Shown here one piece after another: positions 24,861 through 34,545 of a stretch of 64,000 nucleotides of DNA. A model generated the notes under the pieces. The model saw nothing but the letters and a program-made list of their open reading frames with translations. It was not told the DNA's origin and searched no databases. Both the position numbers and the translations under genes were made by a program. Source of the DNA: Syntrophus sp963665935 (GTDB taxonomy: Bacteria; Desulfobacterota; Syntrophia; Syntrophales; Syntrophaceae); contig OY762510.1 of assembly GCA_963665935.1 (NCBI GenBank), positions 930,001 to 994,000 on the forward strand, read 5' to 3'. Every line of letters starts with the position of its first letter. The first letter of the stretch is position 1.

Positions 24861-25190
24861 ATGGTTCTGATCCTCCTGTTCGTTTTATCGCGGTTGGCCT
24901 GGGGGCAGGGAGAAAGAGCTAAAATCCCCGTATTTGTGAGCATTATTCCTCAGTCCTTTTTTCTAGAACAAATCGGAGGAAATCATGTGGATGTCGAGGT
25001 TCTCATCGGTGAAGGGCAGTCGCCTCACAACTACGAACCAACACCGAAAAAGATGGCGAAATTAGCCATGGCCAAGGCCTATTTTTGCGTAGGCGTACCT
25101 GCCGAAAAAGGTATCGTGAGAAAAATCAGGTTGTCACTTTTCAGAATGTCATTTTTTCCTATGACGGCACACCGATTCTGGAGGATTTAA
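24861..25190 (+). pseudogene. Truncated zinc/manganese ABC transporter substrate-binding protein
   Basis: From ATG 24861 the product has a signal peptide (MVLILLFVLSRLAWG) and the ZnuA/TroA N-terminal lobe: IPVFVSIIPQSFFLEQIGG, VLIGEGQSPHNYEPTP with the metal-ligand His. After VGVPAEKG (about residue 85) the homology ends and the frame runs over the ATPase gene until a stop. About 200 residues, with the other metal ligands, are missing, so it cannot be functional. Confidence 0.8.
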
Positions 25191-25858
25191 GTTTTTCAAT
25201 TCAGGAACAAACCTTCATTTCCATTGTCGGTCCCAATGCGGGTGGAAAAACAACGCTTCGGAAACTCATGCTGGACCTTCTCAAACCTTCCCATGGGGTT
25301 ATCGAGGTTTTTGGGCAGCCCCCCGAGAGGGCGCGCACTCGTATCGGCTATATGCCTCCGTACGTTCATTTTGATCCTAATTTCCCCTTATGCGTTTTAG
25401 ACGTTGTCCTTATGGGCCGCCTTGGCATCGACAAAGGCATTCGCTTTGGCTCCTATCGCAAAACAGACAAGGCAATCGCCCTTGAAGCCTTGCAGAAGAT
25501 GGAGATGGACAAGGCAAGGAATCTTCCTTTCATCGTCCTTTCCGGAGGGCAGCGCCAGCGGGTCCTCATTGCTCGGGCCTTGGCTACCGAACCGGAACTG
25601 CTCCTCCTGGATGAACCAACAGCCAATGTAGACATGGCAGTAGAAACAGCACTTCTTAAACTCCTCCACACCATGAGCGGAACCATTACTGTTGTCGTGG
25701 TCAGTCATGATCTCGGGTTCGTCTCCCAGTATGTCGAAAGTGTCGTGTGTGTCAATCGCCGAGTCATGGTACATCCCACCACCGCGGTTACGGGTGAGGT
25801 AATCAGCGCTCTCTTCGGATCCGATGTCCGCATGGTGCGACATCGGATCAAAAGTTAA
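25085..25858 (+). CDS. Metal ABC transporter ATP-binding protein (ZnuC-like), 5' end damaged
   Basis: The ATPase domain is complete: VVTFQNVIFSYDGTPIL, Walker A GPNAGGKTT, Q-loop region, signature LSGGQRQRV, Walker B LLLLDEPT and the switch His in VVSHD. However, no ATG precedes Walker A in frame. The nearest usable start is a TTG at 25085 inside the fused znuA remnant, giving an N-terminus (RRRTCRKRYREK) foreign to the family. A deletion apparently joined the first third of znuA to codon ~3 of this gene. Translation is doubtful; the partner permease is also broken. Confidence 0.7.
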   Translation: MRRRTCRKRYREKNQVVTFQNVIFSYDGTPILEDLSFSIQEQTFISIVGPNAGGKTTLRKLMLDLLKPSHGVIEVFGQPPERARTRIGYMPPYVHFDPNFPLCVLDVVLMGRLGIDKGIRFGSYRKTDKAIALEALQKMEMDKARNLPFIVLSGGQRQRVLIARALATEPELLLLDEPTANVDMAVETALLKLLHTMSGTITVVVVSHDLGFVSQYVESVVCVNRRVMVHPTTAVTGEVISALFGSDVRMVRHRIKS

Positions 25859-25874
25859 AGGGGAACGGGTAAAA

Positions 25875-26453
25875 ATGATCGTTTTCCTTATCGATCTCTC
25901 ACGTTATCCTTTTCTCCAGTATGCCCTTAACACCGGCGTGTTGGTGAGCGTTGCCTGTGGGGTCATCGGCAGCTATGTCGTCACCAAACGCATCACCTAC
26001 ATTGCCGGAAGCATCGCCCACACCGTGCTCGGCGGTCTCGGCGCCGCACGCTATTGCCTGACCGTCTATAACTGGGAATGGCTTCACCCCCTTTACGGCG
26101 CTGTCTTTGCAGCCATGGCATCAGCGGTGATCATCGGCGTGGTGAGTATAAGGGAGCTGCAGCTTGAGGATACGGTTATCGGTTCCCTGTGGGCCATCGG
26201 CATGGCTGCCGGCATCCTGTTCATCTACAAGACCCCCGGGTATAACGAAAACCTCATGAGTTATCTCTTTGGAAGCATTCTCATGGTCTCCCCCCAGGAC
26301 CTCTGGATGATAGCCGGGCTCGATGTACTGGTCGTGATCAGATGGTGCTCTCTACGTTACTGACCGTTTTTTTTTACATCGGCCGGTCTGGTTGTAAGCT
26401 ATGGACCGGACATCCCGGCGGGGGCAACCACAATCATCATCGCCGGCAAGGAA
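25875..26453 (+). pseudogene. Broken metal ABC transporter permease (ZnuB-like)
   Basis: From ATG 25875 the frame encodes membrane helices of the ABC-3 family (VLVSVACGVIGSYVVTKRIT, YIAGSIAHTVLGGLGAA) up to residue ~155, then runs out at 26363 after LDVLVVIRWCSLRY. In another frame, about 26383-26445 reads GLVVSYGPDIPAGATTIIIAG, the C-terminal end of the same family. A middle segment of about 60-80 residues is gone. Together with the damaged znuA and znuC this operon is dead or nearly so. Confidence 0.75.
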
Positions 26454-26497
26454 ATGGTCTCTGCCAGTAAGGATAAACTTACGATCTTCCCTAAAAT

Positions 26498-27235
26498 TTA
26501 CACCAGAGTAAATTCCCAGGAACAAAACCAACCCTCGGGATGCGCATCCGGGGGACAGGCCAGACATTCCGTAACAATGGCGGGATCAATGGTTCGGGCA
26601 AAGGTTGAGTACTCAATGATGCCGCCCGACTTGCAGGGATAGTCCTCCATTCCCTTGCGATTCCGGATTTCCTGCACCCGGCACCGGTTCATTCTGTAAA
26701 TCAGCGTCCGCTCATCGGGTCGTTCAAAGGAATGCTCATTGATGTTCGCATAGAGACGATATTTCAACGCCTCCTCCAGGGCATCTAGACCACCTTTCTC
26801 AGGAAGATCGATCAGGGTTTTGATGTGAAATGCCTCCAGCGGGGAGAAGCGGCTCCAGCAGATGTCGGTACACCTCTTGGCCGTAAACATATCATGATTC
26901 TTTTCCACGCTCTGGAACCAGACCCCGTCGGCAGCAAGCCAGTTGGTCGAAATGGCGGTCAGCATTTCCTGCAACTCTTCCTCGGATTTGTCGTTCAATC
27001 GCTGTGGAATTCCCTTTGAATCGGCCTCAAATCCCAGGATCCGCGCCAGGCGTTTCATTGCAATGGGAAAGACAGTCCGCCACGTCTTTTCTTCCAGTTC
27101 CATGGCGCTCTGCAAGCCAAGCTGATATTCAACATCCTTGAACCATAATCCATAGTGAAGGAAAGTGAGTCTCAAACCGTCGACGATCTGCAAAATCAGC
27201 CTCTCCTTCCGTTCCGGTGCTTTTATTCCCTCCAT
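26498..27235 (-). CDS. DUF6125-like / ATC-hydrolase-like hypothetical protein
   Basis: A 245-residue soluble protein with no signal or membrane segment. Visible features are a helical N-terminal half (FLHYGLWFKDVEYQLGLQSA), FSPLEAFHIKTLIDLPEKGG in the middle and a C-terminal cysteine pair in ECLACPPDAHPEGWFCSWEF. The pattern recalls the DUF6125/ATC-hydrolase-like proteins of syntrophic deltaproteobacteria; I am not certain of the family. No function can be given. It converges on the transporter relic and has no co-directional neighbour. Confidence 0.6.
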   Translation of the reverse strand: MEGIKAPERKERLILQIVDGLRLTFLHYGLWFKDVEYQLGLQSAMELEEKTWRTVFPIAMKRLARILGFEADSKGIPQRLNDKSEEELQEMLTAISTNWLAADGVWFQSVEKNHDMFTAKRCTDICWSRFSPLEAFHIKTLIDLPEKGGLDALEEALKYRLYANINEHSFERPDERTLIYRMNRCRVQEIRNRKGMEDYPCKSGGIIEYSTFARTIDPAIVTECLACPPDAHPEGWFCSWEFTLV

Positions 27236-27339
27236 AAATCCCTATCCTTTCTCTCTATATATCTTCAAAATGCGATCCAGCAGGCAAGAACCAAGAAAAA
27301 CTTTATTAGCAGCAATGCAATGGTTTTCCAAGGAAGTTG

Positions 27340-27356
27340 TTGCGTAATCGCCATTG
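27340..27356 (+). promoter_or_regulatory. Candidate upstream activator site before mrp
   Basis: TTGCGTAATCGCCATTG resembles the TTGCATTATCGCGAT motif at 35412 and lies about 90 bases upstream of the TGGTATG element at 27430. Similarity is partial, so this is a weak call. The remaining intergenic sequence 27236-27644 shows no gene. Confidence 0.3.
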
Positions 27357-27429
27357 TTTTATCTGGATATTTTTTCTTTTAATATTATAAATGGTAAATA
27401 TGATTGTCTTAAAAACCCTTTTGCTCTTC

Positions 27430-27447
27430 TGGTATGTTTTGTGATGT
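27430..27447 (+). promoter_or_regulatory. Sigma54-like element shared with the nifX-mrp promoter
   Basis: TGGTATGTTTTGTGATGT is identical in 17 of 18 bases to the element at 35512-35529, also upstream of an Mrp-type gene. The -24 half fits sigma54 (TGGYAT), but the expected GC of the -12 half is GA here, so either it is a variant promoter or a binding site for another factor. It is about 200 bases before the likely start. Confidence 0.4.
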
Positions 27448-27644
27448 GATGTGTAATAGCAAGCAGGAAATGACGTTTGGGTTCCTTCTGATTATCCACA
27501 AGGAATTCATCGGCAAAGGAACGTGTCTTACTATGTGCGATGGCCCGTATTGAAAACGGATCAAAAAGGGAATGAATGTCGAGAAGGCCCCGATCATGCA
27601 ATGCGGAATTGCAAAGCGGGGAAATTCAGAAAGAGACGGTTGCC

Positions 27645-28685
27645 ATGATAGACGAGCAGAGAATTCGAGAAGCTGTTAGAGTCGTCCAGGATCCTGAGCT
27701 GAAAAAGAGTCTACTGGAACTGGGGATGATTCGGGATATTTGCATGGAAAAGGGCCAGGTCAGCCTAACCCTGGCATTGACCACCGTAAAGTGCCCCAGG
27801 AAGGATGATATCGTAGCAGAAATCAAACAAGTACTCGGGAACTTGCCGGATGTCGCCGGAGTTGATGTTAAGTTGTCCACATTAACGCGGGAGGAACTCA
27901 CACAATTATTCCCGAAGCATCCTATGATCGGCTTAGAGAAGGTGCGCCATGCTTTGGCTGTTGCGAGCGGAAAAGGCGGGGTAGGAAAGACCACCATCGC
28001 CGTTAACGTAGCTGTTGCCCTGGCCGGAAAGGGCCACCGCGTTGGCCTTCTCGATGCGGACGTCTACGGGCCCAGTATCCCGGTCATGCTGGCAATCGAT
28101 GATTTACCGGAATGGGAAAACGCAGTGATTCTACCCACAGAGAAGTTCGGACTTCGGATCATGTCACTGGGTATGCTCACCCCGAAAGGCGAGCCCATTA
28201 TTTGGAGGGGACCCTTGGTATCCAAAGTCATCAAGCAATTGCTGGGAGAGGTCATGTGGGGCGATCTGGATTACCTTGTTGTGGATCTCCCCCCGGGAAC
28301 GGGAGATCCTTCCATTACAATCGCCCAGTCCATTCCCAATGCGGGCGTCCTTATGGTAACAACGCCACAGGAAGTTGCCCTGGCCGATGTCCGCAGGGCC
28401 ATCGATCTATTCAAAAAATTTGAGATGACCATCCTCGGCTTGGTGGAAAACATGTCCTATTTTGACTGTGGTCACTCAGAAAAACCGATTGAGATTTTCG
28501 GCCAGGGTGGAGGTGAAAAATTAAGCAAGGAATTCGGGCTGTCCTTACTGGGTAAGATCCCCATTGATCTGGCGATTGGAAGAGGCGGCGACTCTGGTGT
28601 GCCACTGATGATTTCAGACCCCGATTCCAAGGCCGGCCGCATCTTTCAAGTCATTGCAGAGAAAATCCTGTCCGCAACCCGATAA
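27645..28685 (+). CDS. mrp: Mrp/NBP35-family P-loop ATPase with N-terminal MIP18 domain
   Basis: A 346-residue Fe-S carrier ATPase. Residues 1-80 are a DUF59/MIP18 domain (VQDPELKKSLLELGMIRDI; KCPRKDD). The ATPase begins with the deviant Walker A VASGKGGVGKTT, followed by DADVYGPSIP, WRGPLVSK, DLPPGTGD and the cluster-region SYFDCGHSEKPIEIFG. The usual CxxC of Mrp is replaced here by a single Cys (FDCGH), so cluster binding may differ. The start at 27645 matches the family N-terminus; an in-frame ATG at 27576 has a better-placed AAGGGA and is possible. Confidence 0.9.
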   Translation: MIDEQRIREAVRVVQDPELKKSLLELGMIRDICMEKGQVSLTLALTTVKCPRKDDIVAEIKQVLGNLPDVAGVDVKLSTLTREELTQLFPKHPMIGLEKVRHALAVASGKGGVGKTTIAVNVAVALAGKGHRVGLLDADVYGPSIPVMLAIDDLPEWENAVILPTEKFGLRIMSLGMLTPKGEPIIWRGPLVSKVIKQLLGEVMWGDLDYLVVDLPPGTGDPSITIAQSIPNAGVLMVTTPQEVALADVRRAIDLFKKFEMTILGLVENMSYFDCGHSEKPIEIFGQGGGEKLSKEFGLSLLGKIPIDLAIGRGGDSGVPLMISDPDSKAGRIFQVIAEKILSATR

Positions 28686-28906
28686 AAGACATGGACTGCA
28701 CCCTTTCTTTTCCAGCCCCCGGTGCGACCCAGCCTGCCGGGTCAACGCGAAATCTTCGTGAATCCTTTGACTCGGTCTGCCTTGGTGGACGGTTCTCCTT
28801 CGCCGCCCACCTGAATGAGCTGCCGAGGATTTCTCCATTTGCCAAGGGGAAACCTCTTCCGAATTCTTTTCAGAACGATACCCCATATTTCAGAGCCAAT
28901 ATCTCG

Positions 28907-28935
28907 TTGACATACCAGTCCATCCTGCCTATATT
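28907..28935 (+). promoter_or_regulatory. Near-consensus sigma70 promoter
   Basis: TTGACA at 28907-28912 and TATATT at 28930-28935 are separated by exactly 17 bases. Transcription would start near 28942, giving a leader of about 80 bases before the sigma54-activator gene at 29025. The rest of the 339-base gap after mrp holds no gene. Confidence 0.65.
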
Positions 28936-29024
28936 TCATCCGAAAAAAGTTAATACTTACCGAAAATTGATTGCCGCATGCACAGGAACCTCACTTTTCA
29001 GAAAGAAGAATCCAAAAAGCAGCA

Positions 29025-30392
29025 ATGAGTGAACACAGTGGAAAGGCTTTACCCCAGGAAAGGGACATTATTCTTGATTCCATCGCCGACGGTGTTTTTT
29101 CTGTAGACGACGAATGGCGCATTACGTCCTTCAATCGTGCGGCAGAGAAGATTACCGGCGTTTCCCGCGGAGATGCCGTCGGACAGCGCTGCAAGGATGT
29201 CTTAAAAGCGGAAATCTGCGACCGGGGTTGCGTCCTGAAGAAAACCATGGAAACAGGCAATCCGGTGGTGAACCACACGGTCTATATCGTCAATGCCGAA
29301 GGCCGGCGATTGCCCATCAGCATCTCGACGGCGCTGCTGCGTGATGAAAACGACCGGATTATCGGAGCGGTTGAAACATTCCGGGATCTGAGCCTGGAAG
29401 AGCAACTTCGCAAAAAGATTGAGAAACGCTATTCCTTCGAGGACATTATCTCCCGGAATCACCGGATGCACGAGCTGTTCAGCATCCTTCCGGATATAGC
29501 GAACAGCGCCAGCACGGTTCTGATTGAAGGTGAGAGCGGCACAGGGAAGGAACTGGTCGCCCGGGCCATTCACAACCTCAGCCCGAGAAAAAGCAAACCC
29601 TTTCTTGCCGTTAATTGCGGCGCCCTGCCGGACACGCTTCTGGAATCAGAGCTGTTCGGGTACAAGGCCGGCGCTTTCACGGATGCCCGGAAGGACAAGC
29701 CGGGCCGCTTTAAACTGGCGGACAAAGGCACCCTCTTCCTGGATGAAATCGGGGATGTTTCACCGGCCATGCAGGTTCGGCTGCTGCGCGTCCTTCAGGA
29801 TAAGACCTATGAACCCCTGGGTGCGGTGGAAAGTGTCCGGCACGATGTCCGGATTATTGCGGCAACGAACAAAAAACTGTGGAGTCTGGTCCAGGAGGGA
29901 AAATTCCGGGAGGATCTCTACTATCGAATCAATATTGTCCGGCTGGATCTCCCTCCGCTGCGGGAGAGAATGGAGGACATTCCCCTGCTGATTGATCATT
30001 TTATCGAACACTTCAACGTTCTCCAGAACAAGGAGATTGCCGGCGTTACCGATGAAGCCCTGGCCTGCATGATGACCTACTCGTATCCGGGGAACATCCG
30101 GGAACTGGAGAACATCATTGAGCGCGCCTTTATCCTATGCAAATCGGACATGATCGATCGGCCCCATCTGCCCGAACCGGTTTGCGGCCTCTCCGGCGTT
30201 TCTGAGATCCCGGCATGGGAAGCCATGTCTTTCCGAGACATGGAAGCGATTTTCCTGACCAATGTTCTCCGGCGGAACTCCTGGAACAAAAGCCGTACCG
30301 CCCGGGAACTGGGGATTCACAAGAGCACACTTTTCCGAAAAATGAAGGCCATGGGAATTCGTCCAACCGAGAAGGATCAGAGAAAGGCCTGA
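29025..30392 (+). CDS. Sigma54-dependent transcriptional activator with PAS domain (copy 1)
   Basis: A 455-residue activator. PAS domain ~15-125, AAA+ domain ~140-375 with Walker A GESGTGKE (169-176), the sigma54-contact loop GAFTDA (216-221, where GAFTGA is usual), Walker B LFLDEIGD, and a Fis-type helix-turn-helix at the end (RTARELGIHKSTLFRKM). Three cysteines in the PAS domain, C56, C65 and C69 (C-x8-C-x3-C), are kept in the paralogue at 44340, suggesting redox or metal sensing. An ATG further upstream at 28971 lacks family support. It follows mrp and probably controls metallocluster genes. Confidence 0.9.
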   Translation: MSEHSGKALPQERDIILDSIADGVFSVDDEWRITSFNRAAEKITGVSRGDAVGQRCKDVLKAEICDRGCVLKKTMETGNPVVNHTVYIVNAEGRRLPISISTALLRDENDRIIGAVETFRDLSLEEQLRKKIEKRYSFEDIISRNHRMHELFSILPDIANSASTVLIEGESGTGKELVARAIHNLSPRKSKPFLAVNCGALPDTLLESELFGYKAGAFTDARKDKPGRFKLADKGTLFLDEIGDVSPAMQVRLLRVLQDKTYEPLGAVESVRHDVRIIAATNKKLWSLVQEGKFREDLYYRINIVRLDLPPLRERMEDIPLLIDHFIEHFNVLQNKEIAGVTDEALACMMTYSYPGNIRELENIIERAFILCKSDMIDRPHLPEPVCGLSGVSEIPAWEAMSFRDMEAIFLTNVLRRNSWNKSRTARELGIHKSTLFRKMKAMGIRPTEKDQRKA

Positions 30393-30477
30393 TGCAGGGA
30401 AATGATTCTCTCTGATTCTACGCCGCGGACACTCCAAACCTGGTCAAGGCCGACAGACGGAAAGAAAGGACTCGAGG

Positions 30478-31482
30478 ATGCAAGAGTCAATAGCGATGTC
30501 CGAATACCGGGATCCTATCATAGAAGTCGCTAAGCTGACCAAGAAGTTCGACCATGTTACGGCCGTTGACGAGATATCCTTTGGTATCCATCAGGGCGAA
30601 CTTTTCGGTTTTCTCGGTCCAAACGGCGCGGGTAAAACAACGACAATCAACCTGCTCACAGGTTTGTCCAGGCCCGATTCGGGAACAATTCGAGTTGCAG
30701 GAAAGGATTGTACGGAGAATCCTAAAGGGGCCCAGCATCTCATTGGCGTTGTCCCCGATGAGAGCAATCTCTATCTCGAATTATCCGGTTTTGACAATCT
30801 CTGCTTCTGCGCTTCACTATACGGCATGTTCAAGAGAGAACGCCTGGAGCGGGCGAGAGAATTGCTGGAGACATTCGGACTCAAAGAAGCCGCAGATCGG
30901 AAGTTCGCCGGTTACTCCAGGGGCATGAAACGGAAACTTACCATTGCGGCGGGCATTATTCATCGCCCGTGGATCCTGTTCCTCGATGAACCGACCACCG
31001 GCATCGATGTTGTCAGCGCCCGCCAGATCAGGCAGCTGATTGCCGATCTTCACCGTGATGGAACAACCATCTTTCTTACCACCCACTACATTGAAGAGGC
31101 GGAAAGGCTTTGCGAACGTGTTGCTTTCATCGTCAACGGGCGGATCGTCAAAACAGACACGGTCAAGAACCTTCTCCAGCCTGTGGTGGACAGGCAAGTG
31201 ATGTTGGTCTCCGTTTCAACTGGAGAAAAGGATCTCCCCGGAAAACTTGCCGCCGCTTTTCGCCAGTATAAATTCCAGGCCATTTCGTCAGAGCAGGTTC
31301 GCATCGAGGCCAGTGAGCCGATCCGTCTTGGCCCACTCGTACGCTTTCTTGAGGAGCAGAATGCTGAAGTTAAAGAAGCCCGACTATCAAATCCGTCACT
31401 TGAAGATGTCTTTGTAAGTGTGACCTGCATTGAGGCCAACGTTTTGAGAAAAGAGACTGAGGGGAAAGGCGGTGCACCATGA
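30478..31482 (+). CDS. ABC-2-type exporter, ATP-binding subunit
   Basis: A 334-residue ATPase: Walker A GPNGAGKTT, signature YSRGMKRKL (a common variant of LSGGQ), Walker B ILFLDEPTTGID and switch LTTHYIEEAE, followed by a C-terminal extension of about 90 residues as in DrrA/NatA-like drug or lipid exporters. AAAGGA is seven bases before the ATG at 30478. The stop overlaps the start of the permease gene by four bases, so the two form one transporter. Substrate unknown. Confidence 0.92.
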   Translation: MQESIAMSEYRDPIIEVAKLTKKFDHVTAVDEISFGIHQGELFGFLGPNGAGKTTTINLLTGLSRPDSGTIRVAGKDCTENPKGAQHLIGVVPDESNLYLELSGFDNLCFCASLYGMFKRERLERARELLETFGLKEAADRKFAGYSRGMKRKLTIAAGIIHRPWILFLDEPTTGIDVVSARQIRQLIADLHRDGTTIFLTTHYIEEAERLCERVAFIVNGRIVKTDTVKNLLQPVVDRQVMLVSVSTGEKDLPGKLAAAFRQYKFQAISSEQVRIEASEPIRLGPLVRFLEEQNAEVKEARLSNPSLEDVFVSVTCIEANVLRKETEGKGGAP

Positions 31483-32216
31483 AAAAATGGGTCGCCTGCT
31501 GGAATATTCTATTGAAGGATATGTACGCCTATTATCTCAAGCCCCCGAATATCAGCTGGGGGTTGATTTTCCCCATGGCTTGGACAGGGATGTTTTTTAT
31601 TAAGTCGGGCGCCGGTCTGGAAAGCATTCCGGCGTTGCTTCCGGGCGTCATTGCAATTTCTGTATTGTTCGGCACAACCTCAATGCTGGCAGTGACCATT
31701 ACGTTTGAAAAAAAGAATCGGTCGTTCGAGAGATTGCTCCTCGCTCCTATTTCATTGAACCATCTTATGTTCGCCAAGACCGCCGGAGCGATTCTTTTCG
31801 GCTCAGCCAACGCGATTGTCCCTATTGTTCTTGCATCATGCTTAACGGATCTCTCTGTCATTTCATGGGGAATGGCATTGCCCGCCATCATCCTGATTGC
31901 GATTGTCTCAACATTTCTGGGCCTTTTTATAGCGGTATCCGTCAGCGAGGTGTTCGAAGCCCAAACATTTTCAAACTTCTTTCGCTTTCCGATGATTTTC
32001 CTCTGCGGGCTGTTCTTCCCGATTGACTCTCTTCCGGTCTTCCTGCGCCCGCTATCTTACATATTACCCTTAACCTATGGCGTGGACATTCTTCGCGGAG
32101 CAATCACTGGAACGAACGCGATGTCCCCTGGGTTAGACTTCCTGATCATCACATGTTTTTGCGCAATCCTATTTCATATCAGTCTAAGGAACATTAACAG
32201 GAAATGGATTACTTGA
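31479..32216 (+). CDS. ABC-2-type exporter, permease subunit
   Basis: A 245-residue protein with six predicted helices (for example GVIAISVLFGTTSMLAVTI and AIILIAIVSTFLGLFIAVSV) and the ABC-2 motif RFPMIFLCGLFFPIDSLPVF. Its ATG overlaps the ATPase stop. The pair is convergent with feoB, whose stop is 67 bases away. It would export a hydrophobic compound; no resistance or biosynthesis genes nearby point to the substrate. Confidence 0.9.
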   Translation: MKKWVACWNILLKDMYAYYLKPPNISWGLIFPMAWTGMFFIKSGAGLESIPALLPGVIAISVLFGTTSMLAVTITFEKKNRSFERLLLAPISLNHLMFAKTAGAILFGSANAIVPIVLASCLTDLSVISWGMALPAIILIAIVSTFLGLFIAVSVSEVFEAQTFSNFFRFPMIFLCGLFFPIDSLPVFLRPLSYILPLTYGVDILRGAITGTNAMSPGLDFLIITCFCAILFHISLRNINRKWIT

Positions 32217-32283
32217 ACCATGGCGTAATCGGAAGCAAATTTCTTTTGTTTTTGTATGTTTGCCTCGATGAGGGCGATGTCTG

Positions 32284-34221
32284 TCAGAGCATTGTGGCAA
32301 AATACGCCAGTCCGCCGGCGACGATGAGGGCGACCGTCGTGTTCAATCCTATGGAGTAGAGGGTGACCTTCCATCCTCCTTCTTTCCATAACGTGGATAG
32401 GGTGGCTACGCAGGGGATGTACAGAACCGTGAACACCACAAGCACGAGGATCTGGATGTGTGACAGAACAGCCGAGACATCCATGGTTCCAAGCGCCTGA
32501 GTGAGCATGACGAGCGTAAGTTCCTTTCTGAATATACCGAGGAAGAGAGTAATGCCTGTCTGCTGAGGAAGCCTCAGAACGCCCGATGTGAGAGGCGCCA
32601 GGATATTGTTGATCACTCTGTCGATCCCGGCATAGGAGAGAAAGGCGAGAATGATGCTCGAAATAACGATCACAGGCCAGGCAAATCCCAGAAACGCCTT
32701 TAATTGCTGCCAGACCTTCTTGCTCACGATATGCAGGTACGGCCTCCTCAGGGGAGGAACATCCATGATGATGCCGGGATCGATGTCGACTTTGAGCCGC
32801 GTCAGGGCGAAGGAGACGATAAGAGCGACAGCGATATTGCCCACATAGATCAGGATCGTGTACAGGGCGCCCAGATATTTTCCGGCCAGAGCTAAAATAA
32901 TAACCGATCTGGCCGAACAAGCGATGAACGGTATGATGAGCATGGTGAGAATCCGGTCACGCTCATATTCGAGACTCCTTGCCGCCATAATCGCCGGAAC
33001 ATTGCAGCCGTATCCAAGGATGATCGGGATAACGGATTTTCCATGCAGCCCGAATCTGTGAAGCAGCCCATCCACCATAAAGGCAATCCGCGGCAGAAGT
33101 CCCGTATCCTCAAGGATGGCGAGCATTGCGCACAGTGGAATCAGATAGGGCAATACGATACCTGCACCTGCGACCAATCCGTCGAATAATCCCAGTACAG
33201 CAACCAGGGCAAGTCCGCCAAACGTTCCGCTTACTTTCAACCTCAGGGCATCAAGGGGGCTCTCGATTAAACCCGAGATGATGTCGCCCATCCAGAACGA
33301 TGCGTAAAACATGAGAAACAGCACCCCGGCAGTGGTGACGATTCCCCCGAACGGATTGATGATGAACTTGTCGATCTTTTCTCTGATCCCCAGTCCGGAC
33401 CGAGATTTCACCTTTGTGACCTGCTCAAAGAGATCGAGTACAAGTGCATGACGGTGCGATGAAAAGACTCCCGCCTCAGGCCAGTTATGCATCTCGGCAA
33501 GCCGTCGCCTTTTTTCGATGACGACCTTTAAGAAACCCTGATCGACGCCTCCCACAATCCCCTCGAAATCCTCGTCCATTTCCAGGAGCCTAATGATGAC
33601 AAAACGCTTGTTGACCCCCAGTTCATTTTCGAGTGCAACCGGGTATCTGCTTGCAATATCGTCAATGCACTCCTCGACATCTCTGTCATAAACAGGCTCC
33701 GTGGGGTTGAACTTCCCTTCCGCGACCTTGAGAGCCGCATCGAAGACCTCCCATACGCCACTTCCCTTCACTGCGATTACAGGATAAGCTTCTACCCCAG
33801 TCAGAGCGTTTATCCTCGGCAGGTCAATCTCCATGCCTTTGCGCTGCGCTTCATCAAACATGTTGAGGGCGATGACCATAGGGATCTGCATCTCGATCAA
33901 CTGGATGGACAGTTCCAATGATCGCGACAGCAGAGAAGCGTCGATGACATTGATGATGACGTCCACAGTGCCTGAAAGGAGATAATCGCGGGCCACTTTT
34001 TCCGCAAGATCATACGAGGAGATGGAGTAAGTTCCGGGCAGGTCAATGAGCTTGATGGTCCTTCCGCCAATGTAGACTTTGGTCTCAGTAAAGGAAACCG
34101 TAGTGCCTGCGAAGTTTCCGGTATTTACCTTGAATCCCGCCACGGCATTGAAGATCGTTGACTTGCCGCAATTAGGCTGACCGACCAGGGCAACGACAAG
34201 CTCATTCCCGGATTTCTTCAT
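32284..34221 (-). CDS. feoB: Ferrous iron transporter FeoB
   Basis: A 645-residue protein. The N-terminal G domain has G1 GQPNCGKST (about 14-22), G2/G3 with DLPGTYS, and NMFDE as G4. The membrane part carries two Gate motifs, including ILGYGCNVPAIMAAR with the conserved pore cysteine. Length is slightly shorter than the E. coli protein (773). The start at 34221 is at the conserved N-terminus; a nine-residue upstream extension is rejected. It imports Fe(II) under anaerobic conditions, with feoA 60 bases upstream and a Fur gene before that. Confidence 0.96.
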   Translation of the reverse strand: MKKSGNELVVALVGQPNCGKSTIFNAVAGFKVNTGNFAGTTVSFTETKVYIGGRTIKLIDLPGTYSISSYDLAEKVARDYLLSGTVDVIINVIDASLLSRSLELSIQLIEMQIPMVIALNMFDEAQRKGMEIDLPRINALTGVEAYPVIAVKGSGVWEVFDAALKVAEGKFNPTEPVYDRDVEECIDDIASRYPVALENELGVNKRFVIIRLLEMDEDFEGIVGGVDQGFLKVVIEKRRRLAEMHNWPEAGVFSSHRHALVLDLFEQVTKVKSRSGLGIREKIDKFIINPFGGIVTTAGVLFLMFYASFWMGDIISGLIESPLDALRLKVSGTFGGLALVAVLGLFDGLVAGAGIVLPYLIPLCAMLAILEDTGLLPRIAFMVDGLLHRFGLHGKSVIPIILGYGCNVPAIMAARSLEYERDRILTMLIIPFIACSARSVIILALAGKYLGALYTILIYVGNIAVALIVSFALTRLKVDIDPGIIMDVPPLRRPYLHIVSKKVWQQLKAFLGFAWPVIVISSIILAFLSYAGIDRVINNILAPLTSGVLRLPQQTGITLFLGIFRKELTLVMLTQALGTMDVSAVLSHIQILVLVVFTVLYIPCVATLSTLWKEGGWKVTLYSIGLNTTVALIVAGGLAYFATML

Positions 34222-34281
34222 GGTCTTCTCTTCTCGCTGACGCAGCATATATGCAAATTGATCCGGACAGTATAAAATTCA

Positions 34282-34545
34282 TCACGGGATTGTTTCATGT
34301 TCAACTTCTACCCTGGATGCTATCCCTCGGCCTATCATTATCTTGGCTCCTGATTCCACGTCCTCAACAAGCAGAGGACCATGGAATGGCGCTGCCTGAA
34401 CCATCCGGATCCTCCTGCCTGTATACAGACCGAGTTCGGCCATCCGCGCAACCGTGCCTCGGCCTCCGCCAATCAGGCTGATGACAGCGCTGTGCCCCTT
34501 TTTCAGATCTAACAATTTCAAAAATTCCCTCCCTGGCATCTTCAA
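34282..34545 (-). CDS. feoA: Ferrous iron transport protein FeoA
   Basis: An 87-residue SH3-like protein with the family features: LDLKKGHSAVISLIGGG, RMAELGLYTGRRIRMVQ and a final beta strand IASRVEVEHE. FeoA assists FeoB at the cytoplasmic side. It lies between a Fur-family gene and feoB, all on the minus strand, with short gaps of 111 and 60 bases. Confidence 0.95.
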   Translation of the reverse strand: MKMPGREFLKLLDLKKGHSAVISLIGGGRGTVARMAELGLYTGRRIRMVQAAPFHGPLLVEDVESGAKIMIGRGIASRVEVEHETIP

